A stretch of 64,000 nt of DNA, taken from positions 52,510,506 through 52,574,505 of the forward strand of contig NC_133647.1 in NCBI RefSeq assembly GCF_009905375.1, in the 5' to 3' direction. The position numbers and the translations under genes were made by a program. The notes under the pieces are model-generated. The model did not search any database. It was not told the DNA's origin and saw only the letters and a program-made list of their open reading frames with translations. Shown one piece after another: positions 10,960 through 19,720 of this stretch. Positions within the stretch are counted from its first letter, which is position 1, and every line of letters starts with the position of its first letter. The DNA is from Apium graveolens (taxonomy: Eukaryota > Streptophyta > Magnoliopsida > Apiales > Apiaceae).

Positions 10960-11365
10960 TAAATCCAGAAAATTAAAGGATAAATCCCAGAAATTAGGGA
11001 AAAAATCCAGAAATTAAGGATAAATCCCAAAAATTAGGGGAAAAATCCAGAAAATTAGGGAAAAATCCAGAAATTAAGGATAAATCCCAGAAAATTAGGG
11101 AAAAATCCCAGAAATTAGGGAAAAAATCCAGAAATTAAGGATAAATCCCAGAAAATTAGGGAAAAATCCCAGAAATTAGGGAAAAAAATCCAGAAATTAA
11201 GGATAAATCCCAGAAAATTAGGGAAAAATCCAGAAATTAGGGAAAAATCCCAGAAAATTAGGGAAAAATCCCAGAAAATTAGGATAAATCCCAGAAATTA
11301 AGGGAAAAATCCAGAAATTAGGGAAAATCCCAGAAAATTAGGAAAAAATTCCTGGAAATTAAGAT
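10960..11365. repeat. Tandem array of about 20-bp units (AAAATCCCAGAAATTAGGG type) before the Tat-1 3' LTR
   Basis: About 18-20 imperfect copies of a 19-24 bp unit with the core ATCCAGAAATTAGGGAAAA. Variable tandem repeats just upstream of the 3' LTR are known in Tat-lineage elements and have been proposed as seeds of satellite DNA. The Tat-2 counterpart is 18296-18550. Confidence 0.9.
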
Positions 11366-11481
11366 AATTTCTGAATAAAAGGAAGATTCATTGTAAATGT
11401 GTAGGTCGCTCCACACTTTACGCAAAAACGAAACCCTGAAAGGGAACGAATAACTTCTGCGAAACCTAATCAATGTTTCCC

Positions 11482-11498
11482 AAAAGTTGGGGGGCAAA
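11482..11498 (+). other. Polypurine tract region of Tat-1
   Basis: AAAAGTTGGGGGGCAAA immediately precedes the 3' LTR start TGATAGGG. The G6 core is the likely plus-strand primer. It is conserved (complement) in Tat-2 at 18155-18171. Confidence 0.85.
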
Positions 11499-12040
11499 TG
11501 ATAGGGATAAATAAGTCCTGATTTTATAATTAATGGGTTGATAGGCCCAATAATAAGATGTATAATATTCAGACCAGAAAGGTTAAGCCTGATGGACCAG
11601 ATCAGGCCTGGTGGAATAAAAAAGGCCCAAAAGCCCTGATTATTAATTAATTTCGTAATTAATTAATAAGGGAAAAATCAGCTATTGAGAAGAGTCCCGA
11701 TAAGGATATAAATCCTTATAGATTAGCCTCAAGGGGACCTAAAAGGATAAGGAATCAGCTTCCTACTTCCTAGGACTCCTAAGTCTATCCTAATTCAGAG
11801 GCTTGTCCACCAAGTCTCCTATACCAAGTCCAATTCAAGGACTCCCACATCTATATAAGGGGCCTCACCCCACAAATCAGAACTACGTTTTTTGGCTTGA
11901 TTCTCTAATTCACAGAGATACGTAGGCATCGTAAAGGCAGATTGAGTCACGAAACACGAGAGCAGCCATTAAAGGCCTTGAGCTCCCGAATCTTAGTAAT
12001 AAATACAGCAAATAATAACCTTAGTTTTTTATCCATAACA
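11499..12040 (+). repeat. 3' LTR of Tat-1
   Basis: 542 bp, the same length as the 5' LTR, with two differences. It ends ATAACA at 12040 and is followed directly by the TGTTC duplication of the Tekay-A target. Confidence 0.96.
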
Positions 12041-12227
12041 TGTTCGAATTTGGATTCTGACGATCTTTACCTACACTTATATACCATATAGAGTACTAAT
12101 AAAATCTCAGAATATCCATACCAGAACCCCTACATAGTGTGGCATGAAAAGTTTTCTCATTCAGCATAATCTGCAAAATCACTATTCATAAGGGTTTCAA
12201 AAATTTCCAAAAATTGGGGTTATTACA

Positions 12228-13325
12228 CACAGACTTACAAGTTCGATGAACCCGTTTTTGACAAAATCGCCCCAAATCAGAAATAAAGAAAATCCATATT
12301 TATTCCTTTTAAAATTTATTAATTTAAGAAGTTTGTTCTAGTAATTTCTATAACATTCTAGACACCATAAATTACATGCCACGATGGGTGACGTATATAT
12401 AATTTATATTCGTCTTTATGTTAAATTACGTACAACCAATAATGGAGACCATTGGATTTAATTTCATATTAATTCCCTCTCCCACTTATAATTTTTTTAT
12501 TAAAATTGAGGAATTTTAAAATTAAATGGGGCCCTATGTTGTTATAATTATGTCTAAACATGCATTCAAAACACACACATAATTTTAGCAACATATAACA
12601 TTTAATTAAAACAATAAATAAAATTTATGTCCATGTCGTCCTAATTAAGTTAAACATGCAATTTTAAAAGAATTACACACATAATTAACGACACACATAA
12701 TCAATAAATTAAAGCAATAATTAAAATTTAATGGAAAAAATTAAAATAAATTTTCCACTATTATGGCCCTTGAAAAAAAATCCCGCTCTAAAAAAAAATC
12801 TGCCCCAAGCGCGCCCCGACGCCCCAGCAGCCTCAGCAGCCCCAGCACTCCAGCAGCCCCAGCGCCCAAGCAGCCCCAGTAGCCCCAGCACCCCAGCAGC
12901 CCCAGCAGCCCCAGCAGCCCCAGCACCCCCAGCAGCCCCAGCACCTCCAGCAGCCCCAGCAGCCCCATGTAATCGCACAGTGGAACAAAAAAAACTACCG
13001 GAATTGATTTCCGATCGCACATAACTATTACAAAATACCCGGAACAATTACAAAAAAATAGATCTAATACAAAACTAATTTTGTAAAATCTATTCTAACA
13101 CGATCAACCCTCGTGTAAATTACAACCATGATTAAACCATGTGGAAACCAAAACAAAAATTAACCACGATTAAACCACGTGGGATCCAAACACATAACTA
13201 AAATATACATGGCCATAATAGTGGATTAACAACCTGCATCAAAACCAATACAAGCAAAACACTATATACACGCATATATAATTACGACATGGACATTATA
13301 TCATAAAACGTAGAACCCATTACCA
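12228..13325 (-). other. Copia-A untranslated leader
   Basis: AT-rich non-coding DNA, apart from the GC-rich minisatellite at 12821-12966. The conserved block at 12256-12273 (minus strand GGGGCGATTTTGTCAAAA) is shared with Copia-B. No ORF here has a recognisable protein. Confidence 0.6.
12821..12966. repeat. GC-rich minisatellite, unit about CAGCAGCCC
   Basis: Some sixteen imperfect copies of a 9-bp CAGCAGCCC/CAGCACCCC unit inside an otherwise AT-rich leader. It reads as a Pro/Ala or Gly/Leu repeat in long open frames, but I regard those frames as by-products of the repeat. Confidence 0.9.
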
Positions 13326-13340
13326 GGCTCTTGATACCAA
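13326..13340 (-). other. Primer binding site of Copia-A
   Basis: Minus strand TTGGTATCAAGAGCC, four bases from the LTR end. It resembles the initiator-Met tRNA primer site common in copia elements. Confidence 0.8.
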
Positions 13341-13344
13341 TTAT

Positions 13345-14437
13345 TGGGAACGACGGACTTGGGGTGTTACTACGTTTTACGATAAAAATTACGAAAAGAA
13401 GATTACCTTGTTAATGGTTGATTCCACGTTCTTCTATTGTATTCCCAAATTCTCTTGAGCGAAGTGTGGCCTCCGTCTTCTCAAGTTATCCTCTCTTCTT
13501 GCTCCTTGGTGGCTACAATATGTTTTCACACACTTGCCAAGCAAGAAGAGAATAAGAATATATATAGGCTACAATAGGGACCATGGATAATTAGGTTGGG
13601 CCTTCTAATTACATCTTGAGCCTAGCCCAATGTAATTAAATATTAATTCAATCCACTAAAGAATTAATATTTGCACTACCTTTCCTAATACCGTAATTTA
13701 ATTAATTCGGTTCCAATATTATTTGCTTATTAAATTCCCCATGTTTAAAATATCATATGTCCATTAATTAAATAAATTACTGATAATTTATTTAATTAAT
13801 ATCTTTTATCCTTGATCATCCACTCAACCTTTATTTAATTATGCCAGAATAAATTCCACCTGCAGGGTTTCACATAATTAAATCTTTTTGAGCTTTCAAG
13901 GGGACATCATTAACCCGAATATTATCAAGACATGGATTCCTTCAATAAATAATATCCACCATGTATATAATTCCATCACCCAAAATATAATGATATAATT
14001 CAAAAGAATTATTTCATATATAAATCAAAGCATGTAAATAATATACACGTGTCAATTACTATTTCCGGATTAAGAATCTAAGCATTAATAATAACATAGA
14101 ATCTTAGTTCTCCTTCTTAATCAGTATTAAGGGAACAATTCTAAATTTGATAATGTTCAATATACACAAAGTATACTAGCATTATTTATTAGTCAATATA
14201 AACTAATCTAAATAATACTACAGCCATACCAGTGGATTGTCCAACGCCACCTGTGTTGTGAACCTTATTATATTATATAACCGTATTTAACAATCTAATA
14301 TTCTGTATCCCATTTGATACTAGATTGTTCACAATATATAATATTAGACAACATATAAATATTCAAATGATTCTCAATTAAACTGGCCAGAAATAAATGT
14401 ATATACTTCAAATAAATATTTTCAGTATACACTAACA
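13345..14437 (-). repeat. 5' LTR of Copia-A
   Basis: 1093 bp, running on the minus strand from TGTTAGTGTATACTG (14437) to GTTCCCA (13345). A TATATATA stretch at about 13559-13567 (minus-strand promoter) lies about 215 bp before the LTR end. Confidence 0.78.
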
Positions 14438-14489
14438 CGGGGATACTTCGGATAGTGGTTCTGAAGAATCTGAGCCTTCTAAGGCCTAA
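14438..14489 (+). pseudogene. Tat-3 antisense ORF, C-terminal scrap
   Basis: Encodes the tail DTSDSGSEESEPSKA then TAA, nearly the same as the Tat-2 antisense ORF end (21610-21665). The rest was separated by Copia-A. It shows that Tat-3 carried the same type of extra ORF as Tat-2. Confidence 0.8.
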
Positions 14490-14848
14490 GTTCTTTGCAT
14501 TATTATGTATTTTTCTTTTTTGGACAATATCGAACTTTGTAATTGACTTTTACTATTTTCACTTTTATTGTCCAAGTATCATCGTGTTTTTCCGAATTTT
14601 CAAACTCAAGTTTATGACTTGGTTTTATTTCATCACAATACATCAATCTAATAGGCTAGATTAAGCGGAACACTTTTTATTAGAACTTGGTATTCTTGAT
14701 ACCTTACATGAGATGGGTTCAACCCTGATAAAATCTAAACATATCTTCTATTACCAAATACATAAAAATCCTAAGCAAGCAAAACTTTAAGGTGCTTTTA
14801 AACCTACTTGTCAATCTGACAAGTGAGAATCGTGTTTTAACTATTTTA
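14490..14848. other. Tat-3 spacer between antisense ORF and pol
   Basis: 359 bp, AT-rich, homologous to 21666-22000 of Tat-2. No coding signal. Convergent 3' ends of the two units. Confidence 0.55.
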
Positions 14849-17585
14849 CACATAGTAAACCTTCAGGTTTTGCGTATGCCAAGTTCTCGGGACTTTAAAA
14901 CCATCCATAGTTTCAAGCTTGTTGGTTCCTCTACCTTGAACACTCTTGACCTTATATGGCTCTTCCCAATTTGGGGCAAGCTTCCTTTCTGCCCTATCCC
15001 AGAAGCTTCCACCTTCCTTAAGACTAAGTCACCCTGTTTGAAAAACCTTTCTTTAACCTTTAGGTTATAGTAGAATGAAGCTTTTTTCTGATATTCCACT
15101 ATCTTCGCATGTGCCTCATCTCGCACTTCATCAATTAGATCCAGGGCTAACCTTTGCCCTTCCTCATTTTCCTCAGCATTGAAAGCTTGAATCCTAGGGG
15201 AGGAATGTGATATCTCTACAGGAACAACTGCTTCTGCCCCATATGCTAACATGAAGGGAGTTGCTTCGGTCGTGACTCTACAGGTAGTCCTATAGGCCTA
15301 TAGTATTGGGAGTATTTCATCCACCCAGTTATTCCTCGACTTCTCGATCCTCTTCTTTAGTCCATCCAGGATTATCCGATTCGTAACTTCCGCTTGCCCA
15401 TTGGCTTGCGGGTGAGCCACAGAGGTGAATCGTAATTCAATTTCATTCTCCTCACAATACTTCTTGAATTCCTCATTCTTGAATTGTGTTCTATTGTCCA
15501 TGACTAGGATGCGTGGAATTCCATACTGGCACATGATATTTTCCCACAGGAATTGTGCAACCTGCTTAGTTGTGATTTTGGCCAAAGGCTTGGCTTTAAT
15601 CCACTTTGTAAAATAATTAATGGCTACAATCAGGAATTGTGCCGTGGCCATGGGGAAAGGCCCAAGTATATCCATTCCCCACATAGCAAAGGGGATAGGT
15701 GAGTTGATGGAGGTCAACATCTTGGTGGATTGTCTAATGACAGGTGCATGCTTCTGGCAGCGGTCACATTTCTTCACATATTCTTTGGCATCGACCATCA
15801 TTTCCGGCCAATAGAAGCCTAAACGGGTTATCTTATGAGCTAGCGCTCTGCCCCCCAAGTGTTGCCCACATATGCCTTCATGTACTTCTTCAAGAGCCAA
15901 GCGTGCCTCGTCGGGCCTGAGAGACCTTAAGTAGGGAACATCAAAAGATCTTTTATACAAAATCCCATATATCAAAGAGTACCTTAGTGCTCGAATAACC
16001 AACTTTCGTGCTTCAGTAGCATCGTTTGGCAACCATCCGGTTTGAATATGAGTCTTAATGGGATCTATCCATGACGTCCCCTGACCTATAGGAGCTACAA
16101 GCTTAATATCAATGCTCCGTATCTTCAGAACGCGGAAGTATACACTTCCTGAGCTTTCCTCTATCTCAGATGAAGCAAACTTTGATAATGCACCTGCCTT
16201 AGCATTTTCCTCCCTAGGAATGTGCTCAACATGGCATTCATCGAATTGGGTCATCACATCCCTTACTAGGTGGACATACTTAGGCATCGTATCATCCCTT
16301 GCCTCAAATTCTTCCTATTCCTGGGATATGACCAGTTTCGAGTCTCCATAGACTTTTAAGTTCTTGACTCTAAGTGTCCCTGCTAAGCCAAGACCAGCTA
16401 TCAGAGCTTCATATTCCGCCTCATTGTTTGTGGTCGGGAAGTCTAACTTCATTGCATACTCATTTAAGAACCCATCAGGACTTTGTAAAACCAAACCTGC
16501 TCCACTTGAATTTGTTTTTGATGCTCCATCAAAATAGAGCACCCAATATTCTTTCTCCTTATCATACTGTTCTTTGTCCCCCTTATCAACTTCCTTGTCT
16601 TGAGGTAAGGTATCTCCCTGCCCCTTGAATTCTTGGTTGGGTATGGTACATTCCACCACGAAGTCAGCTAACGCCTGGGATTTTATTGCCGTTCGTGGTT
16701 TATACTTGATGTTGAACTCTCCCAGCTCTATTGTCCACTTGATCAACCTTCCACTAGCCTTGGGACTGTGAATAATATTTCTCAAGGGCTGATTTGTTGG
16801 CACTTCAACCTTATGAGCCTGAAAGTAAGGACGTAACTTTCTCGAAGCCATTACCAAGGCTAAAGCAAACTTCTCAATAGTTGAATAATTTAACTCAGCT
16901 CCATGCAGAATTTTGCTGACATAGTATACGGGTTTCTGGATTTTTAGTTCCTCCTTAACCAATACAGCGCTCAAGGCATTCTCTGAAATGGCCAAGTATA
17001 AGTATAAAACTTCATTCAAAGTTGGCTTGGCCAACAACGGGGCCTGAGCCATATATTTCTTTAATTCCTCAAATGCCTTCTAGCTTTCCTCACTCCATTC
17101 AAAATCTTTGACCTTCTTTAAGGACTTGAAGAACGAAAAGCACTTGTCCCCTGACTTGGAAATGAATCGTCCCAGTGCAGCAACCCTTCCTGTGAGCTTC
17201 TGAACATCTTTGATAGTTTTTGGTGGTTCCATGTCCAGGATTGCCTCTATTTTATCAGGATTGGCCTCGATTCCTCTCTTGGAGACCATTAATCCTAAAA
17301 ACTTTCCAGACCCTACTCTGAAAGCACACTTCGTAGGATTTAACATCATCTTATGATATCTCAGGACCTCAAAAGCTTTCCTCAAATGGGTTATATGGTT
17401 AGTCTTGACTGGACTCTTGACTAACATGTCATCAACATAGACTTTCATAGTCTTGCCAATAAGATCCTTAAAAATTTTATTTACCAACCTCTGATAGGTG
17501 GCTCCTACATTCTTGAGACCAAATGCCATAACTAGATAACAATAAATACCAAAGTCAGTGATGAATGATACCTTTGGAATGTCGT
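14849..17585 (-). pseudogene. pol: Tat-3 pol fragment: RT (3' part), RNase H, archaeal RNase H, integrase
   Basis: The minus strand starts inside RT. The YVDDMLVKSPVK motif (about 17440-17400), gypsy RNase H, archaeal RNase H (YFDGASKTN, NNEAEYEAL, about 16545-16415) and IN (KKCDRCQKHAP near 15775, GQAEVTNR near 15390) are readable in one frame. TAG stops at 17080-17082, 16315-17 and 15298-15300 break it. The first replaces CAG and the last TGG of Tat-1. A small loss near 14985 shifts the frame of the IN tail. The catalytic VTDNG of Tat-1 is VMDNR here (near 15500). Non-functional. Confidence 0.9.
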
Positions 17586-18154
17586 TGTTATGGATAAAAA
17601 ACTAAGGTTATTATTTGCTGTATTTATTACTAAGATTCGGGAGCTCAAGGCCTTTAATGGCTGCTCTCGTGTTTCGTGGCTCGATCTGCCTTTACGAGAT
17701 GCCTACGTATCTCTGTGAATTAGAGAATCAAGCCAAAAAATATAGTTCTGATTTGTGGGGTGAGGCCCCTTATATAGATGTTGGGAGTCCTTGAATTGGA
17801 CTTGGTATAGGAGACTTGGTGGGCAAGTCTCATAATTAGAATGGACTTTGGAGTCCTAGATAGTAGGAAACTGATTCCTTATCCTTTTAGGTCCCCTTGA
17901 GGCTAATCTCTAAGGATTTATATCCTTATCGGGACTCTTCTCAACATCTGATTTTTCCCTTATTAATTAATTACGAAATTAATTAATAATCAGGGCTTTT
18001 GGGCCTTTTTTATTCCATCAGGCCTGATCTGGTCCATCAGGCTTAACCTTTCTGGTCTGAGTATCATATATCTTTTTATTGGGCCTAGCAGCCCACAGCT
18101 TGTACAATTAATGCAGTATTTAATTATACAATCATAATTTATTTATCCCCATCA
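17586..18154 (-). repeat. 3' LTR of Tat-2
   Basis: 569 bp. Over the first 135 bp from 17586 it differs from the Tat-1 LTR by two substitutions and a 2-bp indel, so it is the Tat-1 subtype. It ends TGATGGGG (minus strand) next to the polypurine tract. Confidence 0.92.
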
Positions 18155-18171
18155 TTTGCCCCCCAACTTTT
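18155..18171 (-). other. Polypurine tract region of Tat-2
   Basis: Plus strand TTTGCCCCCCAACTTTT; the complement AAAAGTTGGGGGGCAAA is identical to Tat-1 11482-11498. Confidence 0.85.
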
Positions 18172-18289
18172 GGGAAACATTGATTAGGTTTCGCAGAAGT
18201 TAAGTCTATTTGTTCCCTTACAGGGTTTCGTTTTTCCGTAAAGTGTGGAGCGACCTACACATTTACAATGAATTTTTCCTTTTATTCAG

Positions 18290-18555
18290 GAATTATCTTA
18301 ATTTCCAGGAATTTTTCCCTTATTTCCGGGATTTTTCCCTAATTTTCTGGGATTTTCCCTAATTTTCTGGGATTTTTCCCTAATTTTCTGGGATTTTCCT
18401 TAATTTTCTGGGATTTTCCCCTAATTTTCTGGGATTTTCTCTAATTTTCTGGGATTTTTCCCTAATTTTCTGGGATTTTCCCTAATTTTCTGGGATTTTC
18501 CCTAATTTTCTGGGATTTTTCCCTAATTTTCTGGGATTTTCCCTAATTTTCTAGA
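18290..18555. repeat. Tandem array of about 20-bp units in the Tat-2 3' UTR
   Basis: About twelve units of the type GGGATTTTCCCTAATTTTCT, more regular than in Tat-1 and the complement of the same core. A family-specific, copy-number-variable array. Confidence 0.9.
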
Positions 18556-18575
18556 CTTTTCAGATTTCCAGCCCT

Positions 18576-19195
18576 TTTTCGACCAGAATCCTAGTCCAAA
18601 TTTCGACCTGGATCCTAGTCGAAAATAGGGGTCAGCCTTGCCATCCTGGTCGAAGGAATTCGACTAGGATCCACGACCTGGAATTCGACCAGGATCCTAG
18701 TCGAAATTTCGACCTGGATCTAGGACCTGGAATTCGACCAGGATCCTAGTCGAAAATTCGACCTGGATCTAGGTTGAAAATTCCACCCCCCTCTTTTTTT
18801 TTTTCTTTTTTTTTTAGCTTCTTGTCATGAGCCTATCGATTAGGATTTCGACTAGGATTCTAGTCGATATTTCGACTTGAATCCTGTTCGAAGATTCTTT
18901 GGTTTTCCTTCTTCCTGGTCGAAGGATTTCGACTAGGATCCACGACCTGGAATTCGACCAGGATCCTAGTCGAACTTCGACCTGGGTTTTTAATCCCCAT
19001 TTTTTCAAAGATGCTTGGTTTATTCGACCTCATTCCTGGTCGAAGCTTCGACCTCAATTCAGTCCCGTTATTCCAGCTATTTTCGAGTGTCTGCTCGAAA
19101 GATTTCGGGCAGGATTCACGACCTGGAATTCGACCCGGATTCTGGTCTTTTTTACCCGTTATTTTCGGGTGTCTGCTCGAAAGATTTCGGGCAGG
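18576..19195. repeat. Array of TTCGACCAGGATCCTAGTCGAA-type words in the Tat-2 3' UTR
   Basis: About twenty TCGACCTGG, TCGACCAGG and CCTAGTCGA words in alternating orientation, forming near-perfect palindromes around GGATCC (for example near 18690 and 18735). Same class as Tat-1 10290-10860 but with diverged spacing. Confidence 0.85.
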
Positions 19196-19480
19196 ATTGG
19201 ATTTGGGCCTGGCCTTTTTTGTTGGGCCTTATTAAATTTTACTGAGCCTCTATTATTGGGCTTTTCGAAATCTTATTGGGCCTCTTTTATTGGGCCTTTT
19301 CAAATCTTATTGGGCCTCTTTTATTGGGCCTTTTCAAATCTTATTGGGCCTCTTTTATTGATCTGGGCTTAATACACCCTGTTTAGAATGCTCCAGAATT
19401 CCTAGGAATATTCTGGAATATTCTTTTTTCTGGGCTTTTTCCTATGGGCTTTTGTTCTCAATGGGCTTTTCGTCCCTTCA
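19196..19480. repeat. TTATTGGGCC-rich direct repeats upstream of the Tat-2 antisense promoter
   Basis: At least five copies of a unit of about 37 bp containing TTATTGGGCCTCTTTTATTG (19240-19365). Non-coding. TGGGCC motifs are known in plant promoters as TCP-type sites, so a regulatory role for the downstream antisense unit is possible but inferred. Confidence 0.65.
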
Positions 19481-19495
19481 ACTTCCTTTTCCTCT

Positions 19496-19503
19496 TATAT
19501 AAA
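19496..19503 (+). promoter_or_regulatory. TATA box of the Tat-2 antisense ORF
   Basis: TATATAAA, about 225 bp upstream of the ATG at 19721. The leader between contains a likely intron: donor CAGGTAAGA at 19629-19637 and acceptor TTTTTTCAG ending at 19720, directly before the ATG. Confidence 0.7.
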
Positions 19504-19720
19504 GGAATGAGGAAAGTCTATTACTCCTCACTTTCTCATTTCTTAGTTTTCTTCTTTATCTTCCTGCTAAGATTCTCAGAGGAATAACAACAAGTCGGAG
19601 CTCAAAGCCTTTTTCAAGAGCACTTCTTCAGGTAAGATTCCTCCCTTTGCTTTTCGTGTCTATTTTTCCATTGTGTGCCATTTTAAGATAGCCTATTTTC
19701 ATGCCCCTTACTTTTTTCAG

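Larger units (their letters stand above)
1318..12040 (+). mobile_element. Tat-1: complete Ty3/gypsy element of the Tat lineage with an antisense extra ORF
   Basis: Two 542-bp LTRs (1318-1859 and 11499-12040) differ by two substitutions, and the element is flanked by a perfect 5-bp duplication TGTTC (1313-1317 and 12041-12045). Order: LTR, primer site, gag, PR, RT, RNase H, second archaeal-type RNase H, IN, antisense ORF, repeat-rich 3' untranslated region, polypurine tract, LTR. The dual RNase H and the antisense ORF after IN match what is known of Tat/Retand-type elements. Coding is broken (gag frameshift, stop at 3065, frameshift near 4163, stop at 6289, frameshift in the antisense ORF). 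This copy could move only with proteins from elsewhere. It is the youngest complete insertion in the window. Confidence 0.95.
1..12227 (-). mobile_element. Tekay-A: partial long LTR of a Ty3/gypsy Tekay (Del) chromovirus, interrupted by Tat-1
   Basis: Bases 1-1317 and 12041-12227 are, in reverse complement, the same sequence as the LTR starts of Tekay-B at 37657 and 47904. The LTR begins (TGTAATAACC read on the minus strand) at 12227, and no polypurine tract lies beside it, so this is the 5' end of a minus-strand element or a solo LTR. The rest lies off the left edge. Compared with the Tekay-B LTRs it holds about 750 extra bases, roughly between 275 and 1025. No protein-coding part is visible; the short ORFs in 1-1317 are LTR readings with no recognisable product. 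It sits in the untranslated leader of Copia-A. The family assignment rests on LTR identity to Tekay-B, whose pol is recognisable. Confidence 0.85.
12228..14437 (-). mobile_element. Copia-A: LTR and leader of a Ty1/copia element, truncated
   Basis: The LTR (13345-14437) and primer site (13326-13340) are on the minus strand, followed leftward by a non-coding leader that ends where Tekay-A is inserted (12227/12228). No gag or pol of this copy is in the window. A leader block at 12256-12273 also occurs in Copia-B at 30447-30464. The right end abuts the last codons of the Tat-3 antisense ORF, so Copia-A was inserted there. The copia assignment rests on the LTR ends (TGTTAGTG...CCCA), the Met-type primer site and the shared leader. 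The lineage is not certain. Confidence 0.75.
14438..17585 (-). mobile_element. Tat-3: Tat-lineage fragment (end of antisense ORF plus pol)
   Basis: Holds the last 17 codons of an antisense ORF (14438-14489, plus strand), a spacer, and pol on the minus strand from IN back to mid-RT (17585), where Tat-2 begins. The left side is cut by Copia-A. No LTR of this copy remains. It is the outer host of both the Copia-A/Tekay-A/Tat-1 stack and the left end of Tat-2, and so the oldest element in the left block. Confidence 0.88.

Noticed and set aside
10236..11030. 264-codon minus-strand ORF
   Set aside because: It runs through the palindromic and poly-T/poly-A rich 3' UTR, is Phe/Leu/Ser-rich from repeats, and is not preserved in Tat-2.
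10960..11365. Regular short repeats as a possible CRISPR array
   Set aside because: Units are contiguous and imperfect without unique spacers, and the setting is a plant retrotransposon 3' UTR.
12721..13047. Overlapping 90-110 codon ORFs rich in Pro/Ala or Gly/Leu on both strands
   Set aside because: They are readings of the CAGCAGCCC minisatellite in the Copia-A leader, with no homology and no conserved frame.
18814..19372. Several ORFs upstream of the Tat-2 antisense gene
   Set aside because: All are translations of the TCGACC and GGGCC repeat arrays and are not conserved in Tat-1.
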